Assembly: GCF_021560015.1 (NCBI RefSeq)
Contig: NZ_CP073588.1
Span: 186,001 to 250,000 of the forward strand
Reading direction: 5' to 3'
Length of the DNA stretch: 64,000 bases
DNA from: Shewanella vesiculosa
GTDB taxonomy: Bacteria > Pseudomonadota > Gammaproteobacteria > Enterobacterales > Shewanellaceae
The translations under genes and the position numbers were made by a program. Positions 1 to 9,334 of the stretch are shown in pieces. How positions within the stretch are numbered: position 1 is the first letter of the stretch; every line of letters begins with the position of its first letter. The notes under the pieces are model-generated. The model had not been told where the DNA came from. It saw only the letters and a program-made list of their open reading frames with translations, and ran no database searches.

Positions 1-1346
1 TTCTGTTCTGTTAGCTCTGAAAAGTCATTGGGTTGTTCAGTTTTACTCTGTGAATTATTGACTAATTCGACTATCTCATCGACAGTTTTAAGCGCTGCAT
101 TAATGTTGTTAGTTTTGCGATATGCGGTAGATAAATACCCTAAAGCCTCGGTTTGCACCTCGGTTAAATGTTTCTTTTTAGCCAGCTTAATCGCTTTATT
201 TGCATGCTCAATCGCGTTTGTCCACATGCCTTCGCTGGTTGTTATTTGAGCAAATAGGAGTTCGTTATGGACTAAGTAATGATCTACTTTTCGAGCTCTA
301 AATATTTCATTTGCTCGTTGCATTACATCCAATGACGCCTGAATATTATGCAATTTAAAATAAGCCTCGCCTAAATTGTGATATGTGAGCCCAATTGCAA
401 TTTGGTTCCCCATTCGCTCATTTACTTGCTGGACATTTAAATAATAATCGATGGCTTTATTCCATTCCCCTTTGCCTGCGTAAATCATCGCCATAACAGT
501 TAATGATTCTGACAAGTAGACATCCTGGCCGATTACTTGAAATATTTCCGCCGCATTGTGGGCATATTTGAGTGCATCATCCCATTGTTCTAAATCACGG
601 TAGGTCCGCGCGAGATTGAGCTGTGTTTGGGCTTTAATGCCTGGGTAATCTAAGATGTTGGCTAAACGAAATGCTTCACTGTAATGCTGCAGTGACTTTG
701 CTTGATCGCCATTCAGATTGTAATAACGGCCTAATTGCGATTCCGCATCGGCGATAAAATAATTATTGTGTAACTGATAAGCCATTTCACGATAACGATT
801 TAAATGAGACAAGGCTGGCGTAGGTTGAAGTAACAATGAATGTAACATGTTCAATTGTTCATGCAGTGTTAACTTGAACAGGGTGCTTTCTAAGCTGATA
901 TCGGCGTTAACCATATTCAACGCATCATTGAATTCAACGATCACTTGATTATATTCTTGGTTTTTACGTCCCTTTATCCGTGCTTTAAGCATAATCACCA
1001 TGGCTTTTTCAAGCGTTGTTGATGCAATGCTGTCTAACTGCGATATGAGTAATTCTGCATCTTGGTACTTAGTTGGCGATGTGAGTTTTGCTTGTAAATT
1101 AAGGCGAGCTAATAGCTCTAAATCACGATGGAGTTCATTTGGTTGAAAACCTAAATTTTCAGCGACTTGGTCGAATTCTGCTTTGTTTGAAAAGTGCAAA
1201 GGAAACTCGGTCGTTCTCAATAACTTGGTATAAATTTTTTGAGGATTTTCTTTGAACAATATTTCTTGCTGTTCAATATCTCTTGCGCACACTGCTGAAC
1301 TTAATAGTATTGAACATAATATGATCAGAGGAAAACATCGCAGCAT
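1..1346 (-). CDS. TPR-repeat exported protein, C-terminus cut by window edge
   Basis: An open frame runs from an ATG at 1346 to the window edge, about 448 codons without a stop. The N-terminus is a hydrophobic signal peptide ending near SSAVCA, so the protein is exported or membrane-anchored. The rest is rich in helical repeats of TPR type (for example segments around ALKYAHNAAEIFQ, AIDYYLNVQQV and AIEHANKAIKLAKK). In Shewanella such periplasmic TPR regions often precede a membrane segment and a GGDEF, histidine kinase or HTH output domain, but that part lies outside the window, so the function cannot be decided. It is divergent from the M61 peptidase gene, with a 200-bp shared upstream region. 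Confidence 0.8.
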   Translation of the reverse strand, partial: MLRCFPLIILCSILLSSAVCARDIEQQEILFKENPQKIYTKLLRTTEFPLHFSNKAEFDQVAENLGFQPNELHRDLELLARLNLQAKLTSPTKYQDAELLISQLDSIASTTLEKAMVIMLKARIKGRKNQEYNQVIVEFNDALNMVNADISLESTLFKLTLHEQLNMLHSLLLQPTPALSHLNRYREMAYQLHNNYFIADAESQLGRYYNLNGDQAKSLQHYSEAFRLANILDYPGIKAQTQLNLARTYRDLEQWDDALKYAHNAAEIFQVIGQDVYLSESLTVMAMIYAGKGEWNKAIDYYLNVQQVNERMGNQIAIGLTYHNLGEAYFKLHNIQASLDVMQRANEIFRARKVDHYLVHNELLFAQITTSEGMWTNAIEHANKAIKLAKKKHLTEVQTEALGYLSTAYRKTNNINAALKTVDEIVELVNNSQSKTEQPNDFSELTEQ

Positions 1347-1546
1347 AGTAAAAGATACCTTTTTAGGATTAAAAAATGTGGACGTCATTATCAGCTGGTA
1401 TCGATGAATAAATTAACATTGGTTTGTCATTGATACTAAGTATTCTCACTCAGTTACAAATTGCCACTGTGTTAATGAGTCTAGATCGTTATAATTGTTC
1501 GGAATTTAAAATAAAAACAATAGAATCATACCAGAAGGAACCTAGA

Positions 1547-3376
1547 GTGAAACCTACTTCTCTTGCAATTTTAGCTAGCAGTGCCATTTTTTTGATGACT
1601 TGGGCCATGCCAGCCCTTGCTGATGTTGATTACCATATTGATATTAATCAACCCGCACACCATTTAGCTCAGGTGAGTGTGTCATTTCCTCAAACTGATT
1701 CGCAGGTGCTAACGGTTAATTTACCAGTATGGCGAACCGGCCGTTATCAAGTATTGCCTATTGCTGATGGGGTTAGATTGTTTAATGCGACCGACAGCAA
1801 GGGTCAGTCGCTACCTTGGAAACGCACTGCCAGTGGTGAATGGCAAGTAACCTTAACTCAACCTACATCGGTTAAGGTGACATATCAGTTGCATGCTAAT
1901 GAGCTTGGTGACCGATTACGTCACATTGATAGTAGCCATGCTTTCTTAGATGCCAGTGGTGTGTTTATGTATAGCCCTGCGTTTCGCCAGCAACCTATTA
2001 CGGTCAATATGCAAGTGCCAAAAGGCTGGAAAAGTTATTCTGGAATGGAGAGAGACGGCAAGTCACATTCATTTAAAGCAGCTAATTATGATGTCTTAGT
2101 TGACTCACCGATTGAGACGGGAATAAGCCAGCACTTTAGTTTCGATGCCGATAATCGCCAATATGAGGTGGTTTTTTGGGGGGAGGGGAACTACGACACC
2201 ACGCAAATTATTGCTGATTTAGGTAAAATAAGCGCTCAAGCGTCAGCTATTTGGAACGGTTACCCGTTTAAACGTTATGTGTATATGGTGCATGCCACTA
2301 GCGGTGCACGCGGAGCCACAGAACACCTGAACTCAACAGTTATTCAATTACCGCGATTTAACTTTCGTGAGCGTGAAGATTATTTACGCTTTATTAGTAC
2401 CGCATCGCATGAGTTTATTCATACTTGGAATGTAAAATCGTATCGTCCTCAAGGATTGGTGCCTTACGATTATCAGTCAGAGAATATGACGGATTTATTG
2501 TGGGTCGCAGAAGGTTCAACCAGCTATTTTCAAAATCAGTTGTTGTTACGTGCTGGGGTGATGACGGCAAAAGAATTCTTTGATGATTTGAGCTTACGGA
2601 TAGTACTTAATCAGCATAATCCTGGGCGTGAAACCCAATCGGTTGCAGAAGCCAGTTTAGGTCAATGGAGTAGCACTTGGGGCGATTATGCGGTTAACCA
2701 CAGTGTGAATATTTATTCTGAGGGATATTTAGCTTCACTGGCATTAGATTTCAGTGTGTTAACTGACAGTAAGCTAGCGCATTCTTATCGTGATGTGCAC
2801 AAGGCGTTATATGAAAACTTTAAAATTCCAATGGGCTACACAGTGGCAGATGTGCAAAACATATTAACTACTCTCACCGGCAAAGATTATCAACCTTGGT
2901 GGCAGAAATTTGTGAATCAGCCAGTTAGTTTAGAGTTTAATGATCTATTAGCTCAAGCCGGTTTGGTAACCACTTATGGTGATAAGCCCAAAATACAAGT
3001 TGATACAGGCATGGGCTTATCCGGCTTATATGCAGATTTAGTATTAGCAACTGTGGCTAAAAATAGTCCAGCTTGGAAAGCCGGTTTAACGGCTGGTGAT
3101 GAGTTAGTGGCGGTCAATGGTTTAAAAGTCACCGCAGACGGTTTTGCTAAACGCTTTAACGATTTTAGCCCTGGTGACACTGTCAAGGTGACGGTATTTA
3201 GTAATGATCAACTAAAAAATGTGAACTTAGTGTTGGCAGAACAACCGAAAGATAAGTTAGCGATTACTGCGGTTGATAATGTGACTGCTGAGCAAAAAGC
3301 TTTCTTTAAAGCATGGTTAGGTATTGATTGGCCTTTTGATACCGAAGGTAAATGGATTAACGCTGACGGCGAATAA
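1547..3376 (+). CDS. Secreted M61-family aminopeptidase with C-terminal PDZ domain
   Basis: A 609-aa zinc metallopeptidase of the M61 (glycyl aminopeptidase) family. I chose the GTG at 1547 because AAGGAA lies just upstream and a signal peptide (hydrophobic stretch ending PALA) starts directly there; the frame is open further upstream to 1424, but that leader has no such features. The N-terminal M61 beta domain is followed by the catalytic domain with the zinc motif HEFIH at residues 288-292 and a downstream WVAEGSTSYF segment supplying the third ligand Glu. The C-terminal 120 residues look like a PDZ domain (GLSGLYADLV and GDELVAVNGL). It probably acts in the periplasm or outside the cell in peptide turnover. 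It stands alone and ends at a bidirectional terminator. Confidence 0.88.
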   Translation: MKPTSLAILASSAIFLMTWAMPALADVDYHIDINQPAHHLAQVSVSFPQTDSQVLTVNLPVWRTGRYQVLPIADGVRLFNATDSKGQSLPWKRTASGEWQVTLTQPTSVKVTYQLHANELGDRLRHIDSSHAFLDASGVFMYSPAFRQQPITVNMQVPKGWKSYSGMERDGKSHSFKAANYDVLVDSPIETGISQHFSFDADNRQYEVVFWGEGNYDTTQIIADLGKISAQASAIWNGYPFKRYVYMVHATSGARGATEHLNSTVIQLPRFNFREREDYLRFISTASHEFIHTWNVKSYRPQGLVPYDYQSENMTDLLWVAEGSTSYFQNQLLLRAGVMTAKEFFDDLSLRIVLNQHNPGRETQSVAEASLGQWSSTWGDYAVNHSVNIYSEGYLASLALDFSVLTDSKLAHSYRDVHKALYENFKIPMGYTVADVQNILTTLTGKDYQPWWQKFVNQPVSLEFNDLLAQAGLVTTYGDKPKIQVDTGMGLSGLYADLVLATVAKNSPAWKAGLTAGDELVAVNGLKVTADGFAKRFNDFSPGDTVKVTVFSNDQLKNVNLVLAEQPKDKLAITAVDNVTAEQKAFFKAWLGIDWPFDTEGKWINADGE

Positions 3377-3417
3377 GCTCTTACGTATGACTGAGTTATT
3401 TTGTTGTAGATAAAAAA

Positions 3418-3438
3418 ATGCCCTGAAATTCAGGGCAT
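3418..3438. terminator. Bidirectional terminator between M61 peptidase and GST genes
   Basis: The palindrome ATGCCCTGAAATTCAGGGCAT has an A-run on its left and a T-rich stretch on its right. It can therefore end transcription from both convergent genes. Confidence 0.75.
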
Positions 3439-3454
3439 ATTTTATCGTGTTAAC

Positions 3455-4012
3455 TTATGTCTGCGGGGCGGTTTCAATAAAAAACGGCTCTTTTTCAACT
3501 GCCGCTAAAAACAGTTTTAGCTTAGGGTAGTTAGCGATATGTATACGTTGGCGGAATATCGCCCAACTGAGGTAACAGGCCAGTCTTAGCTGTACATCAT
3601 TAAAAGGGCCATGCAAAGGCAATTCAAATGTTTCAAGCTGCACTAATGTCGACTCAATTCGCTGCGCCTGTCTGATGGTGTAATCAAAGCGCTCAATATC
3701 GACCCCATCACGAGACAAGAAGAATAAATTGATTGTGCTGTCCAGTGCTGTATTGATCATACAATATTGATCAAGCTCGACAGTGCTTTCAAGGAACGGC
3801 TTGTCCGACTTGCTGCGGATATATCGCAATATGGCACTAGAATCGGTTAGCGTTAACTCACCATCTTGTAAAAAAGGCACCCGTTTAGTCGGCGATAACG
3901 TCGCGCTGGTGGCGTGATCGGTTTCAATAAATTGGTAATCGAGCGTTGACTCAAGTAGTGCAATTCTACAATGGCGAACAAAAGGTGACGTATAACTTCC
4001 GTATAGTTTCAT
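3455..4012 (-). CDS. Glutathione S-transferase family protein
   Basis: A 185-aa protein starting MKLYGSYTSPFVRHCRIAL, the thioredoxin-fold N-terminal domain of glutathione S-transferases. The motif VPFLQDGELTLTDSSAILRYI contains the cis-Pro (VPF) and the glutathione gamma-glutamyl contact region (DSSAI). The C-terminal helical domain is shorter than in typical 200-220-aa GSTs. A ribosome-binding site (AAGGA) precedes the ATG. It lies 18 nt downstream of rdgC on the same strand and is probably co-transcribed with it. Substrate is unknown; cytosolic detoxification or stress function is inferred only from the family. Confidence 0.85.
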   Translation of the reverse strand: MKLYGSYTSPFVRHCRIALLESTLDYQFIETDHATSATLSPTKRVPFLQDGELTLTDSSAILRYIRSKSDKPFLESTVELDQYCMINTALDSTINLFFLSRDGVDIERFDYTIRQAQRIESTLVQLETFELPLHGPFNDVQLRLACYLSWAIFRQRIHIANYPKLKLFLAAVEKEPFFIETAPQT

Positions 4013-4030
4013 ATTGTGTCCTTAGTTGGA

Positions 4031-4942
4031 TTACACGCTTTGCTCTAGTGGACCAAAAGCTTGATTAACCGCATTAATAAACGCGACTAATTCACTGCCC
4101 ATTAAGGCAAAATCTGCATCTAAACGGGCTAATGGGTCTTCTGTACCGACTTCATCATTACCTGCTCTAAATTCTTCAGAAAACTTAAGACGTTTAATCG
4201 TGGCATCAGATTGCATTAAAAAGGCAATCGACTGGCCAAAATGTAAGGCTAGTTTGTGTACTTGCTTGCCTGTTGCAATATGAGCGAGCACTTCATCTTC
4301 TTGGAGCACTTGTTGCTTAAAGCGTACGATACCGCCTTCATCAGAGTCAGACTTAAGTTCGGCTTCATCTTGCATCTCAAATGGTGCAGGAGCTTCACCT
4401 GCTTGTAACCACTGGGTTAACGTTGACTCGATTGGAGTTGCATAGCTTAACGGGATCACAGGTAAGCTGCCTAAGGCTTTACGCAGTAATGCTAATAACT
4501 CTTCCGCTTTAGTCGCACTAGAGCTATCGACTAAAATCATTTCCAGTTCAGGCATGATAAGTGCGTGTGTCTGGCTACGACGAGAAAATGCCCGAGGCAA
4601 CAACGTCATGGTGATTTCATCTTTAATGGTGTCTTTTTCTTTTTTAGTGACTTTACGGTTCTCTTGATCTTCAATCTCCGCCACTTTTTCATCTAAGGCT
4701 TCTTTAATCACTTGGCCTGGGAGAATTTTTTCTTCTTTAGTGACACAAATTAAATGACGGTTTTCAGCACTGTGCACTAATGCTTGGCCTTTTTTACCTA
4801 AAGCATTTGAAAAACCAAACTTGCTGATGTCTTGGCTCGAACAAGGAGAAAAAGTGAAGTCAGCTAAGGCATTCTCTAATGTTTCGGTATCTGTCGTAAA
4901 CGGTTTGTTGAAACGGTACAAGGTGAGATTTTTAAACCACAT
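4031..4942 (-). CDS. rdgC: Recombination-associated protein RdgC
   Basis: A 303-aa protein matching the RdgC family over its full length (start [15 protein letters not shown], central segment [20 protein letters not shown]). RdgC forms a ring-shaped dimer that binds double-stranded DNA without sequence specificity and restrains RecA filament function; it is nucleoid-associated in the cytoplasm. Length equals that of the E. coli protein (303 aa). It is the first gene of a likely two-gene unit with the downstream GST gene and is divergent from the porin gene. Confidence 0.95.
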   Translation of the reverse strand: MWFKNLTLYRFNKPFTTDTETLENALADFTFSPCSSQDISKFGFSNALGKKGQALVHSAENRHLICVTKEEKILPGQVIKEALDEKVAEIEDQENRKVTKKEKDTIKDEITMTLLPRAFSRRSQTHALIMPELEMILVDSSSATKAEELLALLRKALGSLPVIPLSYATPIESTLTQWLQAGEAPAPFEMQDEAELKSDSDEGGIVRFKQQVLQEDEVLAHIATGKQVHKLALHFGQSIAFLMQSDATIKRLKFSEEFRAGNDEVGTEDPLARLDADFALMGSELVAFINAVNQAFGPLEQSV

Positions 4943-5092
4943 AGAAGGCTCTCATTAATTAACAGGAAAATTCAGTGACAGCAGTTTACGGTATAGAGGC
5001 AAAGTGGTAAACCATCAAAAAAACATCAGTCGCAACACAGGTTCAGTCATCAGGATGAGAATTCATTAAACTGTCACATTACAACAACTCAG

Positions 5093-5194
5093 CTTGAAAC
5101 CCTTGCTGTATCGAGGTTTCCTATAGGGTTAAATGGTTTGAAACAGTCAGAATGGGGATTTCATCTATCAATGAAATATTTCTGAAACATTTGC
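5093..5194 (+). promoter_or_regulatory. Three phased TGAAAC repeats upstream of the porin gene
   Basis: TTGAAAC-like motifs occur with GAAAC at 5096, 5140 and 5184, exactly 44 bp apart (about four helical turns). The last, TTTCTGAAACATTTGC, resembles OmpR-type half sites (GAAACAT). The whole 4943-5270 gap holds no gene. Binding by an OmpR-like regulator is inference. Confidence 0.4.
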
Positions 5195-5270
5195 AAGGCA
5201 GAATTCATCTCGTTCCGATACAACTAACCCAGAATAACCATGACGATATATGCGTCGAAAGGATGAAATG

Positions 5271-6212
5271 ATGAACGTTTTTTGCAAAACACTATTAGCC
5301 TCTGCAATCGCAGCCTCAGTAGCTTCAAGTGCATACGCCGCAGATCCTCTTCAAGTTTACGGTAAGTTAAACGTAACAGCACAATCAAATGATGTTGCTG
5401 ATGTCACTGAAACGACAATTCAAAGTAATGCATCACGTTTTGGTGTAACCGGTGCGTTTGAGTTAAGCAAATCATTAGAAGCTTTCTATACCATCGAATA
5501 TGAAGTCAACACAGGTGATGCAAACAAAGAAAACTTTTTAGCACGTAACCAATTTGTTGGTTTAAAAGGTAACTTCGGTGCTGTATCTGTTGGTCGTAAC
5601 GACACAATCCTTAAAGTATCTCAAGGTAAAATTGATCAATTCAACGACCTTTCTGGCGATATGAAAACCATGTTTAAAGGTGAAAACCGCATGGCTCAAA
5701 CCGCAACTTACTACACGCCAGTATTTGGTGATTTCCAAGCGGGTGTGACTTATGTTGCCTCTGGTGATGCAGATCAAGTTGTTGGTAGTAACGTAGAAGG
5801 TGAAGATGGCGTGAGTATGGCGCTAATGTACGGTGATGCTGGATTAAAAAGCACACCAATCTACGCTGCAATTGCTTACGATTCAAAAGTAAAAGGTTAT
5901 GACACTGCACGTGCTACTGTTCAAGGTAAAGTGGCCGGTTTAGTGATTGGTGGTATGTATCAGCAGCAAGAAAAACTAGACAGCGGTATTAAAGACAATG
6001 GCTACTTATTAAGCTCAGCATATGACATCAATGATGTTACTTTGAAAGCACAGTACTTAGACATGGAAAATAAAGGTAATTCATGGTCTGTTGGCGCTGA
6101 CTACAAGTTAGGTAAGCCAACCAAGTTATTTGCTTTTTACACTGCAAACTCATTTGATTCAAACGATCAAGATGACAGCTACGTTGGTGTAGGTATCGAA
6201 CATAAGTTCTAA
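5271..6212 (+). CDS. Outer-membrane general porin (OmpC/OmpF-like, Gram-negative porin family)
   Basis: A 313-aa beta-barrel porin. The signal peptide ends in SSAYA and the mature part begins ADPLQVYGKLNV, the usual first strand; the last residue is Phe (GVGIEHKF), the outer-membrane assembly signal read by BamA. Alternating hydrophobic strands such as GFVGLKG-like NQFVGLKGNFGAVSVGR fit the family. Three in-frame starts exist (5250, 5268, 5271). AAGGA at 5259-5263 is 7 nt before 5271, so I prefer that ATG, with 5268 also possible. The sequence around the start (GGATG then ATGATGAAC at 5268-5276) is complementary to the shared segment of the small RNAs at 10.4-14.3 kb. Monocistronic, ending at a strong terminator. 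Confidence 0.9.
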   Translation: MNVFCKTLLASAIAASVASSAYAADPLQVYGKLNVTAQSNDVADVTETTIQSNASRFGVTGAFELSKSLEAFYTIEYEVNTGDANKENFLARNQFVGLKGNFGAVSVGRNDTILKVSQGKIDQFNDLSGDMKTMFKGENRMAQTATYYTPVFGDFQAGVTYVASGDADQVVGSNVEGEDGVSMALMYGDAGLKSTPIYAAIAYDSKVKGYDTARATVQGKVAGLVIGGMYQQQEKLDSGIKDNGYLLSSAYDINDVTLKAQYLDMENKGNSWSVGADYKLGKPTKLFAFYTANSFDSNDQDDSYVGVGIEHKF

Positions 6213-6248
6213 ATCTGTCGTTATTTGACGGTTAAATCTGCAATCAAT

Positions 6249-6273
6249 AAAAAAGGGCTTTAAGCCCTTTTTT
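6249..6273 (+). terminator. Rho-independent terminator of the porin gene
   Basis: A perfect palindrome built on AAAAGGGCTT/AAGCCCTTTT followed by further T residues lies 37 bp after the porin stop codon. Confidence 0.85.
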
Positions 6274-6342
6274 GTTATATCTAAATAACAGTAATGAATT
6301 TTTTATGACAAAATGGCGTATTTAATGCCAGAATCAAGCGTT

Positions 6343-6360
6343 ATATCATAAATCTGTAAC
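6343..6360 (+). promoter_or_regulatory. Pho box upstream of phoB
   Basis: ATATCATAAATCTGTAAC matches the E. coli PhoB consensus CTGTCATAWAWCTGTCAY at 15 of 18 positions. Half-sites start at 6344 and 6355, and TGTCCA at 6366 continues the 11-bp phasing. A likely -10 (TAATAG) follows. This implies PhoB autoregulation. Confidence 0.75.
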
Positions 6361-6408
6361 AAAAATGTCCAATAATAGTCCCGTGGCAAATTAACGTAGA
6401 AACCCAAT

Positions 6409-7098
6409 ATGACAGCTAGGATTTTAATAGTAGAAGATGAATCAGCAATCCGTGAGATGCTGACATTTGTGATGGATCAACATGGTTTTACGACAGCTGC
6501 TGCTGAAGATTTTGATTCGGCGATTGAGTTGCTTAAAGAGCCATACCCAGATTTAATCTTATTAGATTGGATGTTCCCTGGTGGCAGTGGCATTCAATTA
6601 GCTAAACGTTTAAAGCAAGATGAATTTACTCGTCAGATCCCAATTATTATGCTGACAGCACGTGGAGAAGAGGAAGATAAAGTCAAAGGCCTTGAAGTCG
6701 GCGCTGATGACTATATAACTAAACCTTTTTCACCTAAAGAACTCGTCGCCCGCATTAAAGCCGTTTTGCGAAGAAGTGCACCAACTCGGTTAGAAGAGAC
6801 TATTGATGTGCAAGGACTGCAACTTGATCCTGTCAGTCATAGGGTGACTGTCGGTGATGCTGTGCTCGATATGGGGCCGACTGAGTTTCGTTTATTGCAT
6901 TTCTTTATGACCCATCCAGAGCGAGTTTACAGCCGAGAGCAGTTACTCGATAACGTGTGGGGCACCAACGTGTATGTTGAAGATCGCACTGTCGATGTTC
7001 ACATCAGACGCTTACGAAAAGCGGTCGAAGAGGGTGGACACGATAAATTGATCCAAACTGTTCGCGGTGCAGGTTACCGATTTTCAACCAGAATGTAA
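6409..7098 (+). CDS. phoB: Phosphate regulon response regulator PhoB
   Basis: A 229-aa OmpR-class response regulator. The receiver domain (residues 1-120) has the acidic pocket ED10-E11, phosphoacceptor D53 in LLDWMFPG, and the K of TKPFSP. The C-terminal winged helix includes [15 protein letters not shown] and ends [10 protein letters not shown]. PhoB activates genes for phosphate scavenging when PhoR phosphorylates it. It is followed by phoR on the same strand after 174 nt and preceded by a Pho box. Assignment is firm because of sequence and the phoR and pstS neighbours. Confidence 0.96.
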   Translation: MTARILIVEDESAIREMLTFVMDQHGFTTAAAEDFDSAIELLKEPYPDLILLDWMFPGGSGIQLAKRLKQDEFTRQIPIIMLTARGEEEDKVKGLEVGADDYITKPFSPKELVARIKAVLRRSAPTRLEETIDVQGLQLDPVSHRVTVGDAVLDMGPTEFRLLHFFMTHPERVYSREQLLDNVWGTNVYVEDRTVDVHIRRLRKAVEEGGHDKLIQTVRGAGYRFSTRM

Positions 7099-7272
7099 TT
7101 CGTATTGGCAGCGCTAAAAGTTTTGTCATGCTAGACAGAGCTTTTAGAAACGCTTTTTTTGCTGTCTAGCCATAATAGCCTTTTTAGGCTATCTTGTGCT
7201 TCGTTGTTAGCCCTAATAATCAGTAACGGCACTGAATGTGTTGGCGGCGTTACTTTCGAATTTAGGTAGCCT

Positions 7273-8568
7273 ATGTTTATCTCGTATTCTGGATATCGCT
7301 TATTTTTTCGCTTAGCGATGTTGCTTGTTCTATTTATGCTGGTCGGGGCTTTATTTGACCATGTTGTCGGCGTTATGCTTACGGGGACAATTGTATTGCT
7401 CGTGTGGCACTATCGCCAAATCGCTCGGTTAAATTTCTGGCTATGGAAAGATAAAAAGCTTACACCTCCTCAAGGTAGAGGAAGTTGGGAAGGGGTGTTT
7501 AATGGTCTTTATCGTTTACAAGGAAAAAATCGTCGTCGTGTAGGTCAACTTGCTACCTTATTGGGCCGCTTTCGCCAAGGAGCAGAAGCATTACCTGATG
7601 CTGCCGTTGTTCTGGATGCCGAGCACAATATTTTATGGTGCAACAAATTGGCTCAGCTAATCTTAGGATTTGTTTGGCCTCAAGATAATGGCCAGAGAAT
7701 AGATAACCTTATCCGCCATCCTGATTTTTCAGTTTATTTAAAAGATGCCCAATATAACGAACCATTAGAAATTCCGTCTCCTGTCTCAGATAAACGTTTA
7801 CTTGAAATTCGAGTCATGAGCTATGGAGATCGTCAATTGCTGCTAATCGCTCGAGACGTTACCCGAATACATCAATTAGAAGGCATGCGTAAAGATTTTG
7901 TGGCTAACGTGTCCCATGAATTGAAAACGCCATTAACGGTATTGCAGGGTTATTTAGAAATCATGCAAAGCATGGAAGATGCAAATTCACCTAACCAAAA
8001 ACCATTATCATTAATGCAACAACAAACGACTCGAATGCAGTCGATGGTTGAGCAGTTGTTGGCATTGTCACGTATTGAAGATGCTGTCGATCTCGATTTA
8101 TCGAAAATCGTCAATATGACGTTGATGATGGATATTCTTAAAGAAGAAGCTAAAGCTCTTGCTGGTACCGAATATACCTTAGTGTTTAATTGTGAAGCGG
8201 GGTTGAATACTCATGGTAATGAGTTGCAATTACGCAGTGCTTGCTCAAATTTAATTTCAAATGCAATTCGCTACACCTCTCCTGGGGGGACGATTGCGGT
8301 ATCGTGGCGAAGTGTGGCAACTGGCGCACTTTTTTCGGTTAAAGATTCCGGTGTTGGCATCGCGCCGCAACATATTAATCGCTTAACTGAACGCTTTTAT
8401 CGAGTCGATAATGCTCGCTCGAGTAAAACCGGTGGCACAGGCTTGGGGTTAGCTATTGCAAAGCACGCTTTAAACCATCATCACACCGAGCTTAACGTTA
8501 CCAGCGAGTATGGCAAAGGCAGTATCTTCAGTTTTATCATTCCATCTCATTTGTTAGTGCGACAATAG
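7273..8568 (+). CDS. phoR: Phosphate regulon sensor histidine kinase PhoR
   Basis: A 431-aa membrane sensor kinase. Two N-terminal membrane segments (about residues 10-55) are followed by a charged linker, a PAS domain (about 95-195), the dimerisation domain with phosphorylatable H215 in NVSHELKTPL, and an HATPase domain with N-box NLISNAIRYTSPGG, G1 DSGVGI and G2 TGLGLAI. This is the architecture and length of E. coli PhoR (431 aa). It phosphorylates PhoB under phosphate limitation and normally works with the Pst transporter and PhoU, neither of which follows directly here. Confidence 0.95.
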   Translation: MFISYSGYRLFFRLAMLLVLFMLVGALFDHVVGVMLTGTIVLLVWHYRQIARLNFWLWKDKKLTPPQGRGSWEGVFNGLYRLQGKNRRRVGQLATLLGRFRQGAEALPDAAVVLDAEHNILWCNKLAQLILGFVWPQDNGQRIDNLIRHPDFSVYLKDAQYNEPLEIPSPVSDKRLLEIRVMSYGDRQLLLIARDVTRIHQLEGMRKDFVANVSHELKTPLTVLQGYLEIMQSMEDANSPNQKPLSLMQQQTTRMQSMVEQLLALSRIEDAVDLDLSKIVNMTLMMDILKEEAKALAGTEYTLVFNCEAGLNTHGNELQLRSACSNLISNAIRYTSPGGTIAVSWRSVATGALFSVKDSGVGIAPQHINRLTERFYRVDNARSSKTGGTGLGLAIAKHALNHHHTELNVTSEYGKGSIFSFIIPSHLLVRQ

Positions 8569-8582
8569 TTGCAGTTATTAAT

Positions 8583-8610
8583 AAAAAAACAGCATTTATG
8601 CTGTTTTTTT
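8583..8610 (+). terminator. Terminator after phoR
   Basis: Symmetrical hairpin ACAGCAT/ATGCTGT flanked by an A-run and a T-run, so it can act in either direction. Confidence 0.85.
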
Positions 8611-9334
8611 ATGACTTAATTTTGGCTAATCTTAGTTGAGATTGACTGATATGACTCAGGCACACTTGTGTTGCTAAAGACCGCTTACCAAGTAGGCTTG
8701 AACAAGTTGACTCGTAAGCTGAACACATATATCTATCTTGTTTATCTTTGCATTATGCATAGGCTTAAGCTGTTGGTTTTCGTTAGGCTAAACTTTGCAT
8801 TATCAAACATGTTAGCTGTCTGTGTGGCATTAGCTATCATTAAGCGCTAACAACAAGGGATAACAATCGCTAACAACCGACAACAAGAATACCCGTCATA
8901 ATGCTGTTACATATAGGTTATAAACCTTGCCAGTAAGTTATTAAGATTTAATTTATTATTTTAAGCTCGCTAAAGTTTATCAATAGTATTAGCGTTTGTC
9001 TTCCTCGGTGAGTTTAGGCCATTTTACACTTCTTAAGTGCGATAAACTTATGCGGGTAATCTTGTGTCATAAGCTTGTCTTGTCAGCATTATTGTGACAA
9101 GTAGTTAATTTAGTTAAGCTGGAATTGGCTATTGTTTATTATTTTATAAACAAATTTATATTCTTATTTTTTTAAGTGTTTGATATTAAGTGTGTTATTT
9201 TTTGTATTTGTTCATGTAATACTTTTGAACCTTGTGTCATCTAACTGTCACATCAACGTCATAGACTTGTCATCAATGAGGTCGATACTGACTACGTTTT
9301 AAAAACTTAGTACGCTTAATTCTGGAGCATTACA
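8611..9334 (+). promoter_or_regulatory. Gene-poor regulatory region upstream of pstS with several candidate Pho boxes
   Basis: About 720 bp with no convincing coding sequence. A candidate Pho box at 8893-8910 (CCGTCATAATGCTGTTAC, 14 of 18 consensus matches, half-sites 11 bp apart) and a weaker one at 9064-9081 lie well upstream of the main tandem box at 9234-9273. At 9079-9101 there is an inverted repeat CTTGTCA/TGACAAG with a 9-nt centre. The far-upstream box may serve an unseen transcript, long-range activation, or nothing. Confidence 0.5.
9234..9273 (+). promoter_or_regulatory. Tandem double Pho box of pstS
   Basis: Two adjacent 18-bp sites (GTGTCATCTAACTGTCAC at 9234 and ACGTCATAGACTTGTCAT at 9256) are offset by exactly 22 bp. 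The four TGTCAT-like half-sites start at 9235, 9246, 9257 and 9268, a strict 11-bp period. Such an array supports strong cooperative PhoB activation of the following gene. Confidence 0.85.

Noticed and set aside
1424..1546. Longer N-terminus of the M61 peptidase
   Set aside because: It would bury the signal peptide 41 residues inside the protein; GTG at 1547 has a good ribosome-binding site directly before the signal sequence.
8668..8850. Plus-strand 60-aa open frame after phoR
   Set aside because: It starts at a non-ATG codon without a ribosome-binding site, directly after the phoR terminator, and resembles no family.
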